64,000 nt of DNA, taken from positions 23,596,560-23,660,559 of the forward strand of contig NC_135177.1 of the NCBI RefSeq assembly GCF_041146795.1, written 5' to 3'. The DNA is from Maylandia zebra (taxonomy: Eukaryota; Chordata; Actinopteri; Cichliformes; Cichlidae). Below the pieces are notes generated by a model, which ran no database searches, was not told the origin of the DNA, and saw only the letters and a list, made by a program, of their open reading frames with translations. Made by a program: the position numbers and the translations under genes. Below are positions 1 to 17,130 of the stretch, piece by piece (positions within the stretch are counted from its first letter, which is position 1; every line of letters begins with the position of its first letter).

Positions 1-94
1 ACAGGCTGTAAAGATGGAGTTCTGCTGTAACGTCTTAGGGAGAATATTCCACCTTCTTAACTGTAGGGCATACGAGTGTGACACCTCGTGCTGG

Positions 95-147
95 CTCAGA
101 GTGCACTAAAAAGCGCAAAATTTCTTGGCTAGACAAACACAACCTTT
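95..147 (+). repeat. 53-bp direct repeat, copy 1 (piece of a mariner fragment)
   Basis: This 53-base stretch recurs without a mismatch at 879-931. In the second copy it lies directly upstream of recognisable mariner transposase codons. Here it is followed by an unrelated T-rich stretch, so only the border piece is present. It translates to part of the same peptide (KKRKISWLDKHNL) as the second copy. It is either a separate truncated insertion or a local duplication. Confidence 0.75.
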
Positions 148-873
148 TTTATTTTTTTATTTATTTTATTCTTCTTGCCTGTCCCGTTTGGCTCTTTTGC
201 CATCAGAATTATTGTCTAAAGGCAAAGAAAGATGCCCAACGGATTTACTTTACCAAACTGACCATCCCAGCCTTGCCATAATGGTCCATTTGATTCACCT
301 TTTATTGTTTATTTTATTTTCACTTGCTGAATACGGGACAGACTTGACTGGCGGAAAGAAGGGGGAGAAAGAAAGAGGGAAAGAGAAACAGCTGAGAAGA
401 GGGACGGGGAAGAAGGGCAAAAAACAAAAACCAACAGAATGGGCAGAAAAAAATGCATATATCAATCACCTGGATCACCTGTTGAGAAAGAAAAAAGAAA
501 ACAAGCAGAAGAGAACAAGAGTAATAGAATAAACAACATCACAATGATATATGGGAATATGACAGTAAATACTAAATATTAAACATTATTGTGCAGCACA
601 TAAGATCAACAGAACACAGTGTGCTTTGAGGTAGGAGCCAAAAAGGGTGTAGTTTGTGGGTGTGATCACCCGTGTGTACACCTGTGAGCATGGATGCGCT
701 TGTTTTTTTAAAAGGTTCCTTCATGTAATGATCTGCTAGAGGGTGTGGGGGGGCCACAGCCCCGTCCTCCAGGGCATGAAGCAGGTATGGAGGAGATCAA
801 GACTCCAGACATCCAGAGGCCCCCAGAACACAAGAGACCAAGGAAGACCAACAGAGGGGCAGCCGTGCCACTG

Positions 874-1078
874 TCCCACTCAGAGTGCACTAAAAAGCGC
901 AAAATTTCTTGGCTAGACAAACACAACCTTTGCTCACCACCAGATTTGGCTCCTTGCAACTTCATCCACTTCCCAAAAAGGAAAATCAAGTTGAAGGATC
1001 CCCATTTTGACACATTGGAAGAAATCCAGCACCCACTGCAGAGAAACAAGTGCCAAGAGACACAGTGGTACTTGTAAG
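874..1078 (+). mobile_element. mariner-family transposase fragment (decayed)
   Basis: The plus-strand reading contains PPDLAPCNFIHFPK followed by LKDPHFDTLEEI. This matches the conserved C-terminal part of mariner (Tc1/mariner, DD34D) transposases, where a Y-S-P-D-L-A-P-C-D-F-F-x-F-P block is followed by a K-G-x-x-F-D-T-V/L-E-D/E-I block. The aspartate of the SPDLAP block is one of the catalytic residues and is kept here. The N-terminal DNA-binding half and clear terminal inverted repeats were not found, and the frame stops shortly after. The fragment cannot encode a working enzyme. Its first 53 bases are repeated at 95-147. Confidence 0.7.
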
Positions 1079-1178
1079 GAACAATCTAAAAACAGAATGC
1101 TGCTGAAAACCACCCAGAAGTGCACCAAACTATGACCTTGAAAGTGAGATCTGCAAGTCTAGTTCATGACTGAGAATG

Positions 1179-1727
1179 GACTTCTCAGTTAACTAGAAGA
1201 TCCTTTTTTGCACTTAATACTTTGAAATAAGCGAATATTTGCATAATTTAAAAAAATTTTTTTTTCAATTACAGCTAAGGAGAGCAATTGATTTTTCTGC
1301 TCACTCTGCAAGTGACAAAATGGTAAAATGCCAAAGCTTGGCCAGTTACATTGTTGCAGAGTTGAAGTTAGTACTTCACCGTATCATTAGAGAGCTAAAA
1401 AATTAAGGAGAACCCAGCTTTCATCTCTACACCATCATGACTGTCACCGAGCTCCAAGTGTTGTGCGACAGTTTGGCACGTTACATCACATGCCTCCACT
1501 GAACGTGTCTTGAAGCCAGTAGTCTGAACACGATGTGAGCATATTCAACTGTTTGGTCAAGAGACCATTTCACAAACTCTGATCCATATCAAAGTAATCT
1601 AAAAAAAGTGCCATGAGATAAGGTATTTACAACAAAATTTACTTAAAGCATCAAAACTAAAGGTACTCATGATGGCCTCTGTCACTTTTATGTTATGAAA
1701 TAGTTGGATTATTATCATACTGCGATT
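1179..1727. other. gene-free spacer
   Basis: AT-rich sequence between the mariner fragment and the LINE tail. I see no coding homology, RNA gene or clear repeat in it. Confidence 0.4.
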
Positions 1728-2520
1728 GTGATGGACATTCTGACAGATGAGGTCAGACAAGAGTCTCTGAGGACTGTGATGTTTGCAGATGACAATGTGA
1801 TTTGAAGTAGGAGTAGGGACCAGGTGGAAGAGAACCTGGTGACGCGGAGGTATGCTCAAGAGAGAAGAAGAATGAAATTTAGTAGAAGTAAGACTACATG
1901 CGTGTGAATGAGAGCTAGACAGAAAAGGTAAAGTTGCAAGGAGATGTAGTGAAGGTGGAGGTGAGTTTAAATACCATGCAAAGCAGCATATAGAGCACAA
2001 AAAAAGGTGAAGAAGAGGGTGTAAGCAGGGTGGAGTGGATGGAAACGGGTGTCAGGGTGGTTAGTGGCAGAATTATAGCAGCAAGAGTGAAAGTTTATAA
2101 AACAGTATTAAGACCTGCTATGATCTATGTTTTGAAGACAGTGGCACTGACCAAAAGACAGGAAACTCGAGGTGGCAGATTTGAAGATGTTAAGATTTTC
2201 ACTAAGCGTGACCAGAATGGCCAGGATTAGAAATGAGAAAATCAGAGGGAGCAGTTAGGTTGAGTAGTTGACAAGTTAGACACGCAAAGTTAGGATGGTT
2301 TGGAAATGTTCACATAAGGAATAGTGGATAAATTGGACAAAAGATGTTTAAGATAGAGCTTCTAGGCAGGAAGAAAACAGGAAGACCACAGAGAAGATTT
2401 ATGGATGTGTTGTGAAGGATATGAAGAGTGTTGGTATGACAGGGGAGGATGCTAGGGATAGGCTGAGATGGAGGCAGGTGAGACCCCTCAAGCGAGCAGC
2501 CGAAAGACGAAGAAGAAGGA
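1728..2520 (+). mobile_element. 3' end of an RTE-type LINE (reverse transcriptase pseudogene)
   Basis: Read in interrupted plus-strand frames, this segment follows the C-terminal part of a non-LTR reverse transcriptase. It has LTDEVRQES, then MFADDNVI at 1779-1802 carrying the catalytic FADD motif, then RDQVEENL. Further on come the VLRPAMIYVLKTVALTKRQE block, a weak GWFG-like block and RWRQVRPL near the end. This order is that of RTE-clade elements that are abundant in teleosts. Stop codons and frameshifts break the frame repeatedly, so it is dead. The 3' end is the GAAGAAGAAGG tail near 2520. The copy is 5'-truncated, as is usual for LINE insertions: endonuclease and N-terminal RT are missing. 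Clade assignment is by recognition, not by search. Confidence 0.8.
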
Positions 2521-5401
2521 TTATTATCGTCATCCTTTAACTAACATACAGGCGCAATTTTAATGCTGCAGTTTAATCTGCTAAAGCCAGATTTAACTGT
2601 TTGACGTATTGGAGCAATCGTTGCATTATTTTCCATAAATATTTGGTAGAGTAGAATTTTAAAGTGAGTGCAGTACATTACAGCAACTGTGATATTTCAC
2701 CACTTGTCAATAACACAAACAGTTTGTCATAAACACTGCTCTTAGTAGTTACTGTGGCTCAAGGACTCTTAGCTAATGTTTTGTTTGCTGTGATCCTAAA
2801 ACGATTTCAACCTTCCCTGTCAGTCTTGAGGCTCCTAATATTTGCAAATATATGGATAGTGCCAGATGGGTGGTACTTGCCAGAGAAGATAATGAGAAGA
2901 GCAACTGAAAGTTAATTCACTGAGCCCTACCTCCAAATAACTTTTTTCCGCCTCATAGGGCCATCTGGTACCTCATGCACGTTTTTTGCATGAACGATTA
3001 CAAAATACTGTAAAGGTGTGCTTCGGTCACTACTCTCCTCAGAGGGATGCAGAGGAGTGGCAGCTCAAAGACTCCCATTACTGACAAGAGATGATACTCC
3101 AGATGCATTTGAGCAGGAGGAAGCAGTGACATCCTTGACAAGGGGCCTGAGAATCCTAGAAGTGCTCCAGCACCCTGAGGATTAGTGAGTGTCTTTCCCT
3201 GCATATTATCATACTTACTGCAACGTAGCTGCAGTCACAATAAGGATGACTGTGATGAAACATTTAAGGAGAGGGACTGCCAAAGCAAACAAATCTACTG
3301 CACAAGCACCATTAACAGTTTATCATATATATCATATAGATACATATATATTTATATATACAATCAATAATGACAGCCCTTCATCATTTCATGCTCTTTT
3401 ACTTGTCACATTCAGTCTACAGGTCCATCATAAAGAATTCCAGGAAGCATTTCTCCATTTACAAACACGTAACAAGTGCCTACGAACCACTTTTCATGCA
3501 GTCTCAGTAGAACTATTAAACAGCTATATATACAACCCGGATAGTGTGTCATGTGGATTCAGTTTCTGCCCACTGGGGAGGTAAAAACATGTGAGTCTAC
3601 ATGCACACATGCATGCATGGGAATGTATGTGACTGCCAGGATGTCAAGTAGTCTCTAGAGAGATGAGTGTGAAGATTTGTTATTTCTGAGATAATCAGTC
3701 GGTTTTTGGATGGAGCAAAAAACTCGGGTGGCATGCTGGCGGTGACGCAGTGAGGTCGGGGTGGCAGAACGAGACGGGGAGGCCGCATAGGTATGAGGAT
3801 AGGGGTACATAGTTAAAATTCAAGTATTAAGTTTCCCAACCTCTGCAGTGAAATGCATTGCGATGAGCTCTGGCCTAATTATAGAGGAGTGGAGTCTGGG
3901 GGAGGGGGGTGTTTGGCAGAGGGGTTAAGAGTCACTCTGCAAAGGGGTGAAAATGGGTGAATGTCAAATTGGAGGGCAGACATGGTGTCGTGCCAGCAGA
4001 ACAAAGGAAGGCAGCTATTTTATGTCAAATCGTTTTAATAATAACCAATAGTGGTGCCATATACTGAGCACAGTTTACATACTGTAAACCAATGTTTCCT
4101 GTTTGAGACGTTAGCATCCTATGACAAAAATAAATTGTATTTACTGCATTGCACATAGAGTGATTAGAGACAACACCACAAGCATTGACCATTCATAAAG
4201 CACAAAACAAATCCTTTTATATACAGAGGACGCATGGCCACATACTTCTCTGATATCAACATAGTGTTTCATCTGTTTCATTCAACTTACATTCATCTGC
4301 TACACTGAAGCAGCATTTACACAAGTGTAAAACACAGGTAATAAAATAAATAGTAATACATAAAATATTAAGATTTAAAAAGCTTAACAGAATTTCCTGC
4401 ATGTACATGTAATCATATAACATGTACATGATATAATTACTAGCGCTATCAAAACAAAGCATTTGCTACTGTTTAATGTTGATATATGTCAATTTAAGCA
4501 TGATATAAATAGAAATAAAAAATAACAATATTAAGCAGCCTGATTCCAAAGTTTTCACTTGTTTATTTATAATTCGAACAGATTAAAGTCCAAATTTGGT
4601 TTTGCTATTGCATTATTTTGTGTCACATTCTTCCAAGAACAGCAAGCGGAGATTAGAAAGTCAGTTGACATTAGTAGGCATGAGAAATGAGTGAGTGTGT
4701 AGATCAACAAAACATTTTCCCCTTATCTTAAATTATTGTAATACCAATCTAGGTCATGTAAACGTTCTAACTTGTGTCATGATCTAACCTAACTGTGCCC
4801 TCATCAAACTTAAACTATGGTGTAATGTAATGAATTCTTCAAATGCACAGCTAAATATTGTAATTTTGCCAATAGTCACATCAGAAAACATTAGTATGAG
4901 AAGAGTTTCTCCAGGGCATGGACTACACTGTATATTCTAATTTAACTGTGTTTTTAGGGAGAGGTGAGCTTTCATACAAAGCAGACTATGAACATTTTCA
5001 AACCTCAAAAAAAAAGTCTTAGCAATTAAAAAGAAAAGCATCTGCACGACTTATCCCAGTATAAAGGTTGGGTTTATATGTTTGTACAGCTACAGGCGGA
5101 CTAACAAACCTATTTGTGACGCAGGTTTGAGTAAATACTAAAAAAGTCAGCAGTAGCCCCGTCAGTCATTCGATTTTATGCTAAAATGAACAAAAGCACT
5201 TCGTTGCAAAATCTACCTCTGCAGGCCATGCTGTGTTGTGTATGTGTTGTTGACTCCCTTTCATAAATTTAAGACCAAGTTAGTATGGCTTCTCTGGCAA
5301 AACCAATGCCAAGAGCAAGCTTGACATCACAGCTGTCAGAAATCAATTTCTCCTTCCTCATAAGCAAAGACGTCGTGAATACTGTGTGCAGCATCGGAGG
5401 G
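2521..5401. other. intergenic spacer downstream of cacng6
   Basis: AT-rich sequence with no coding homology that I can recognise. It lies 3' of cacng6 (which reads leftward), so its right end should contain that gene's 3' UTR. Short AT-rich runs occur around 3320-3365. No RNA gene is evident. Confidence 0.4.
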
Positions 5402-10302
<4,901 letters not shown>

Positions 10303-12328
10303 ACTGATCTAAAGTGGCCAGAACCGAAGAAGTACAGGGGATGGGACGGGACACCTCAAATGAAGATTAGAGAAGCAGATAATAGATGAAAAGTGTTTTA
10401 ATTAGAATCAAATAATGAGATGTTTTAGGTTCGGAAGGCGAAAGTTTGCAAGAGAGCTATCAGTTGTCCTGTGATGGACGGGAAAATTGAGCAAAAGCAG
10501 TGAGAAGATCAAGTAAAAATAAATGGGCTGGACATAAGAGATATGAATAGAACTACTGTGAAGTGGAGAGGGGGGCAGATGAAGTGAGGTAATGACAAAA
10601 TAGGATAGATGGAGGCAAGGACCAGGAGAGCTGTCTGTCTGTTTTCCGTCCAGGCTTCTGAAAAAGAGAGATGAAACAGGAAGATGAAAGAGTAGCCAGC
10701 ATATGCTTCACCAGAGCAAAATCCTTTCATCACCAGCGTAATATTTAATTTCCAACAGCTTTATCAGCATCTACAGTATTCCCTCCCTAAAAGCCATATG
10801 AAATGCTCTCAGCCAACAATAGATAAGCCATATGGCAGATTTTGCAGGAGATGTAGAAACAATTCGACTGGAAGAGCTACTGGAGTAGGTTTGTGCAAGG
10901 TCAAGGTGAGAGATAACACCGTAGTGTCACACCGGACCACCCAGCTTCCAATTTCCCAGATGAGTTGACAACCCATCGTCTCTCTGAGCAGGTACACTAT
11001 CTCTGGCTTAGACACAGATCCCCTTTGATCTGAGGGGATAATGGATTGCCACAAATACCTCTCAGGCTGCATTACTTATACCAGGAAAACTGGGAATATG
11101 TAGCAGCGGCTGTGCACTTGCACATGTGTGCTTCAGCACGAGTTTGGTCCCAGCTTACAGAGACTTTCAACTGTGAGCGAGGGACCTTTGGAGCGATTTA
11201 AACAAAGTGAGTGACGGGGCACAACGGTGTCGATGGTCTGCACGAGAGGTGATAATTCAATCCTGAACCCTCTGACAGAGAGAGGGGGCTATAGTAATTA
11301 ACTCTGCTGTGAGGTCCAACAGGTCACAGAGTGGAGGCGAGAGGCCTGGCCAGTTAGGAAAGCAGCACCAGCAGGCCACGCACAGTTGGCGAATCACCTA
11401 ATTCAGAGCTTTGGGCTGACAGCATCAGAGGTTTTATTTAGGCAACATGTGCAAAGTCTCACCGCAAAGCCTTTGTCTTTGATACTTTGTAGTATGTGAG
11501 GAGACATAATAATAAACATAATAAACATGTAACAAAAAACATTTCATTGTCATTTAGTCGTGCTGCGTGTCGTCTGCCCCGCAATAATCACAATAATAAC
11601 AATTCAGTAAGAGCAGACAGCATTTACACAGAGCATGAGAAGATGGTTCTGCAATGTCAATAAACAATAATATCAGCTTATCAACAAGCACTAAGTGACA
11701 GTTGGGGTAAAAATCATTTTATAGCTAACAAAAGGCAGATACATACGTGTGACTAGTGAACCAAAGGTATGGAATAGCAACCGTGCATTAAAATAACCCT
11801 CCAACATAAACTGTAATAAAGGACATCAATACTGCAGCTGCTGACAGCCAAATTAGTGGTCATAGAATTACAAACCTTGATCACATTACATTCATATTAA
11901 CCACAGTGTGATCAGACGGCTCAGAGGAGCCAAGCTGCTCTCAGGGTGGGTGACACAAACAAGTGCTTACTTTGCAGTAAGTGAAGGATTATCCTTAGCA
12001 GGGTATATAGAGCATGTATACAAAGTTATATACTATAATGCAACGAAAACTTTGGTGCAGTAGCCTAAATTCTAAAGCGTCTGAACACAGGATATAACTT
12101 CATGCTGCATTTTCTGTCGTGAAAATTAGAAATTCTCTCTACTGCTTGACCGGTGACAGCCAGCGCCACCTGTGTGACACGTGGGCGTAAGAAAGCAACA
12201 GCTGGCTAATGCACTTGATTGAAAAGAAGAATAAATCTGACCTGTGTCGTGTGTGTTGTTCAGCTCGAGAGGAAGAGAAGCATGAAACTTAATAGAGGGG
12301 GGAGAGCAGTGATGTGAGAGTGAGTGGG

Positions 12329-12335
12329 AGAGAGA

Positions 12336-12382
<47 letters not shown>
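12329..12382. repeat. (AG)n microsatellite
   Basis: A near-perfect AG tract of about 54 bases in the cacng6-u2af2 spacer. A reading frame that gives Ser-Leu repeats on the minus strand is produced by this tract and is not a gene. Confidence 0.97.
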
Positions 12383-12386
<4 letters not shown>

Positions 12387-12507
12387 GGGGTGGGAGAGAG
12401 GAACGTAAGAGTTATGGAAAGTGAGTGTAAAGGAGTAGAGGTGGGGGATGTGAAGGGGGTTGGAGTCTGGTTGGTTAATGCTGTTGCCCATTAAATGCGT
12501 GTGCATC

Positions 12508-12539
12508 TGTGTGTGTGTGTGTGTGGGTGGGTGTGTGTC
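12508..12539. repeat. (GT)n microsatellite
   Basis: About 32 bases of GT units with GGGT interruptions. A shorter GT run occurs at about 12725-12740. Confidence 0.9.
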
Positions 12540-13971
12540 TGGTGTTTGGCCCCCAGACTGTGCTTACACCTCACGTTTAATCTCAACAGCATCCAGCTCA
12601 TGCTCCATAAATGTTTCAAATTTTAAATCAGCAAGGAAAGTTGCTGCAGGGTGGTCCGCTCACATGATGACAAGCCTGCCAGCATGATAAAAAACATCTC
12701 TGTATCTGCGACAGCCTTGCTGTTTGTGTGTGTGTGTGCGTCTATTTCGGACAGCCACCTGTTAATGACATTAAGTAAGAGTGAAGGAGGAGTCTGTGTT
12801 TATATGAGAGGGACCAGAACAGCATTTTACAGCAACACAATACACTGTGAAGAGGTGAAAATCTAACAGAGAGACAGATTGAAAGTGTACTCGGGGTTTA
12901 AAAAGAGCCACAGCATGCAGGGACGCATATAGAAGGGGAAAAAAAGACGTATGAGAACAGGAGATAAAAGGGGAGTAAAAACTGTAAGGGAATGCTGAAG
13001 TCTGAGGCAGCTGCCGAAATGGACAACACTGGCTGAAATGAAGCGGTACAGAGAGGAAAATGAGAATGTGCAGCCCCCATTTCATTCCTCACTGAACAAG
13101 GTCCAGGGAGACTTCAGAGGCTCAGGCTGATCTTGTGGAAAGCTTTTCTCGTGGCCCATCCCTGCTTGGCCGTTCCACAGTTTAGGTTACATACGTGGCA
13201 CAGCGAGAGAGAGAGAGAGGGAGGGAGGCCAAACCCTGCAGCCAGCAACACTAAGGGAGGGCGGGGATGGGTGGGGGATGCAAACCGAGAGTGAGTCGGG
13301 GACAAAAACACATAACAGGAGACAATTGCAGAAAAGGGACAAAGTAGGCCGCAGGCTGTGACAGGGAAATAAACACCTGGAATGTCCAAAAAAGTCAAAC
13401 TCTGCTTCTCTTTTCCTTTTTTCAGTCTGCAGACGGCCTCTTCAGACAGAGGTCACATGCTAAATGCGTGACATCCATGATAGATTAATTAATGTGGAGG
13501 ACAGCTATCTGTTTTAAGGCACACATGTGTGCCAATTCTTTAAAATCGCTTCCTCTAATTACACACACCACCACTGCTCATCCATCATATAAGATAGATC
13601 CAAAGTGTCCACAGGCAGTTGGAGGCCATCAATATTCTACATTATGCTGATATGAACAGTCTTGTTCATATGTCTTGTAGTGCCCCTGTCAGCAGTGCTG
13701 ATTTATGCTTGTACTGTACGCTCATGTATGCACTCATGCGCATGCCGTTCACACTTATGATTACAGCTACAGAAAATTCTTAGTTTCATGCTGCTAAGTA
13801 GTACTGACTAAGAGTATTTGCCCACTTGAAGCATCTGATGATTTTCCTACTACGAACAATCCTGCAAAAAGCTTTAAAACTCAATAATGAACTTGATAAA
13901 ACAAAAAAAGGGACTGCAGAAGTATCCTGAGTATCCGGTAAGGGAAAGGGGGGACTTTTATATCTGTTCAC

Positions 13972-14205
13972 CTGCTGGTTAACACAAATATATAATCAAC
14001 CAATCACATGGCCAGTGAGCGGTAGTTCTCTGGGTGTCTCTGCGTTGTTGATGCCAGAGGTCAGAGGAGAACTGCCAGACTGTTTCGACCTGACAGGAAG
14101 GCAACAGTAAGTCAGATAAGTTCCCGTTACAATCAACGTATGCAGAAAAGCATTTCTGATGGAACAACAGATCGGACCTTGAAGCAAATTCAATGTACCA
14201 CTGTG
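13972..14205 (+). mobile_element. Internally deleted Tc1-like element fragment (same family as 16410-17130)
   Basis: The left part (CACCTGCTGGTTAACACAAA, then ATCAACCAATCACATGGC) looks like the terminal segment of a common fish Tc1-like family. It jumps directly into internal transposase sequence (TGATGCCAGAGGTCAGAGGA, then GGCAACAGTAAGTCAGAT, then CGTATGCAGAAAAGCAT). The stretch between, containing the start of the transposase gene, is missing. It matches the family represented at 16410-17130, where a different internal part has been lost. It is non-coding and inactive. Confidence 0.65.
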
Positions 14206-16409
14206 TCACATAAAGAGATACAGGTTCCTTCTATTAGGTAGTAAATTGTTGTTAATCAATCTAATTTTTGAACAGATCAACGAGTAACTGATCTGATACG
14301 ATGCTCTATGATATCTTCCTGGAGAAAAAGACACATTTTTATTAACAGCAGCTGTCAAGGCAGATGCCACTGAGACAGCAAAAGATAAACTGACCTTTTG
14401 GTATACGCCTGGAGATCACTGAGAGCGATGTGGACAGTTAGGAAAAAAACCTCAATCTTTTCAGGGGTAAGACTTAATAACTAGATTAAAGTAAAAAATT
14501 AATGTTCAGTCATACTGCTGGATGGCTTTTATTAAGATATATTAATGTATGTGTCTTGGTACACATTAACAGCTATACACCAAATCTATATGTGCACTTA
14601 AACTTTTAATAAGTGGTGCTGAAAGGTCAGGGTAGTTTCTCTTTTCCAGCATGCAAAGGATTTGTTTGACGTCACTCTTTCGACTGACCAATGCTGGAAA
14701 CAATGGGAAAGTGCAAGAAAGTCAATGAAGTTATAAGAAGGAGAACTGCAGATTTAGAGAAGTTGTGAAGGTCTCTTGAAGCTATTTCCAAAAAAACATT
14801 CCAAGATCATCCATTATTTTAAACATGTAAATGTAAGTACAAGTAATTCAGGTATATCAGCACATTTCCACGGTCCAAATTCTTCATCTTCACCTCGAAT
14901 CAACAGCAAGATGGCTGAAACTTGGACACTGTTGGGTCAATAATCAAAAGCATGTTCAGGAACAACCCGAACAAAAGCAAACCAAAAGTGGTTTTGAAAA
15001 GCAGGCTAACATTAGCTAATGCTAAACTAAGCCATGCTAATGGACTTACCAAAGCCCTGAACTCAACCCTATTGTATATTTGTGTATTTATGCTTAAAAG
15101 GTGTCTGTGCCAGGAAACCAACCAATTTTAATGAACTCTACCAATTCTGCCAAGTAGAATAGTAAAATATCCAACCACAAAATGCGAGAAGCTTGTTGAT
15201 GGATGTTGATGGAATTTACTAATAGACCAAATATTAATATGATGGATGTATATATCTGATGCCGTATATTCCCACCCGGGAAAAAGAACAGTTCAAAGTG
15301 GTCATTAAAAGCCCATAATTACCATAACATTGATGAATGAATGTATGTAAACTACAACTATAAATTCCCAAATTTCATCACCACCATTACCTTATACATT
15401 AATTCATGCATCCTGGGATAAGCTGCCTGCAGTCTTTGTGCAGTTTACATGTTCTGTTTAGTAACAGTTATGTTACTCTGTAGATTCATATTTTAAAGTT
15501 CCAGTTTCCTGCCCAATGACCCTTTTCTAAATGATAAACACTACAAATATGGCTTGTCTGCATTGCATTAATGTTTGATCTCTTCTATTGCAAATCATTG
15601 ACATTTTTACACAGGTGGAAGAACATCAACAGGACACATTTCTACTAATGTTTTTGACATGTACGTATTATTAAGTTCTTTCTTGTGAGGTGTTTACTTC
15701 GTCTAACCTCCTGTGGATTAAATACAAACTGGATCATGTACTCAATGTGTCCATTCTATTCCACTGTTGCACTCTCCCACTGCTGCAGTGTTCTATCTTT
15801 TTGAATGAAGATCAATGGGGATGCACTGCCTAGAATGACAATGACCATCACCAGAGTCTTGCATCCGCCACTAGAGGGAGATAATGTATTAACAAGCCTT
15901 TACTGCAGCGTTAGGCCTACAATGCACTTGAGAGAGGGCTGCCAATAACATTCAGCGGCTTTCATGACAGACAGCCATCTCTAAAAGACTCAGGGTCAGC
16001 TCTCCATTTTTGCTCCAGTGGACATGGTTTCAACTGCATGAGAGAGCTGCTGATTTACCTTTGTCCTGAGGGAACTACTGGGTAGTGAGTGTTGCATCAG
16101 AGGCCCTGCTGCTGCTGGGTTTTGTGCAGTGAGGTGCAGCGATGCAGATAGAGATGGGTAGTATAGAGCTGACACAGGACATTATTGCATGACAGAGTGT
16201 AGTTGCTTTCCTGTAACCATTTTACATGAAATCCAGGCTGAATAAGACAATCCAGCTTTTGCTCTGCCTTACTCTTTGTACCTTGTGAGATGTAGAAAAA
16301 TAAATGGGTTAATTGGAAGAACATAAATGACTTGGCTCAAAATAAGCCTGAATCTATCATCAAGATTGACATGATTCAGTTGGATTTTTTATATATATGA
16401 AAACTATAT
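14206..16409. other. Intergenic spacer between two Tc1-like remnants
   Basis: AT-rich sequence without recognisable coding homology or RNA genes. Confidence 0.4.
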
Positions 16410-17130
16410 GCTCACGGTCACTTTATTAAGTACACCTGTTCTAATCACTCATGGCAGCAACTCAATGCATTTAAAGCTTGAGAACGTGGTCAGGATGACC
16501 TGCTGAAGTTGAAGCTGAGCATCAGAGGAATGGGAAGACAGGCAATCAGTCACTTGTTACAAGCGAGCTATGCAGAAGAGCATTTGTCAATGCAAAACAC
16601 ACAGAACGATGAAGCAGAAGAGCTATAGCAGCCGAAGAGCATGCTCCTCTCTGTTAGCTAAAAACAGGAAAATGAGGCTACAATTTACACCTAGATTGAA
16701 CAATAGAAGACTGGAAAAACATTGTCTCGTCTGGATTTCTACTTCAACATTTGTTTGGTAGGATCAGAATTGGGCTTAAACATAAAAAAAGATCCGGTCT
16801 TGTACAAGAGGTTCAGGCTGTCTGGGTGTGGTGTAATAGTGTGGGGATATTTTCTTGGCATACTTTGGACCCCTTAGAAGCAACTGAGCTTCAATTAAAT
16901 GCCACAGTATTCCCAAATATTGTTGTCCATCCCTTTATATCTATTCACTTTTGATGACTTCTTCCAGCAGGTTGACACACCATGTCACAAAGCTCAAATC
17001 ATCACAAACTGGCTGCTTGAACGCAACTATCAGGTCAGTATGAATCAAAATCTCTGAAGAATGCTTCAAGCATCTTGTTGAATCTATACCATGAAGAACT
17101 GAGGCAGTTGTGGCCCCTGTGTGTGACCAA
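16410..17130 (+). mobile_element. Tc1-like DNA transposon remnant
   Basis: It starts with a terminal block (CACTTTATTAAGTACACCTG) and CATGGCAGCAACTCAATGCA. It then passes through decayed transposase codons: CTGTTAGCTAAAAACAGGA, CAATAGAAGACTGGAAAAAC, GGTGTAATAGTGTGGGGATA, CCAGCAGGTTGACACACCA and CATCTTGTTGAATCTATACC. The order and wording follow a widespread teleost Tc1-like family read on the plus strand. Multiple deletions and frameshifts destroy the reading frame. The catalytic QDN block has become QQVDT-like. Confidence 0.75.

Larger units (their letters stand above)
10303..13971. other. Intergenic region upstream of cacng6
   Basis: No coding homology was recognised. Its left end must hold the cacng6 promoter and 5' UTR, which I could not place. 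It contains purine-rich and GT-rich simple sequence around 12300-12740 and 13200-13290. Confidence 0.4.
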
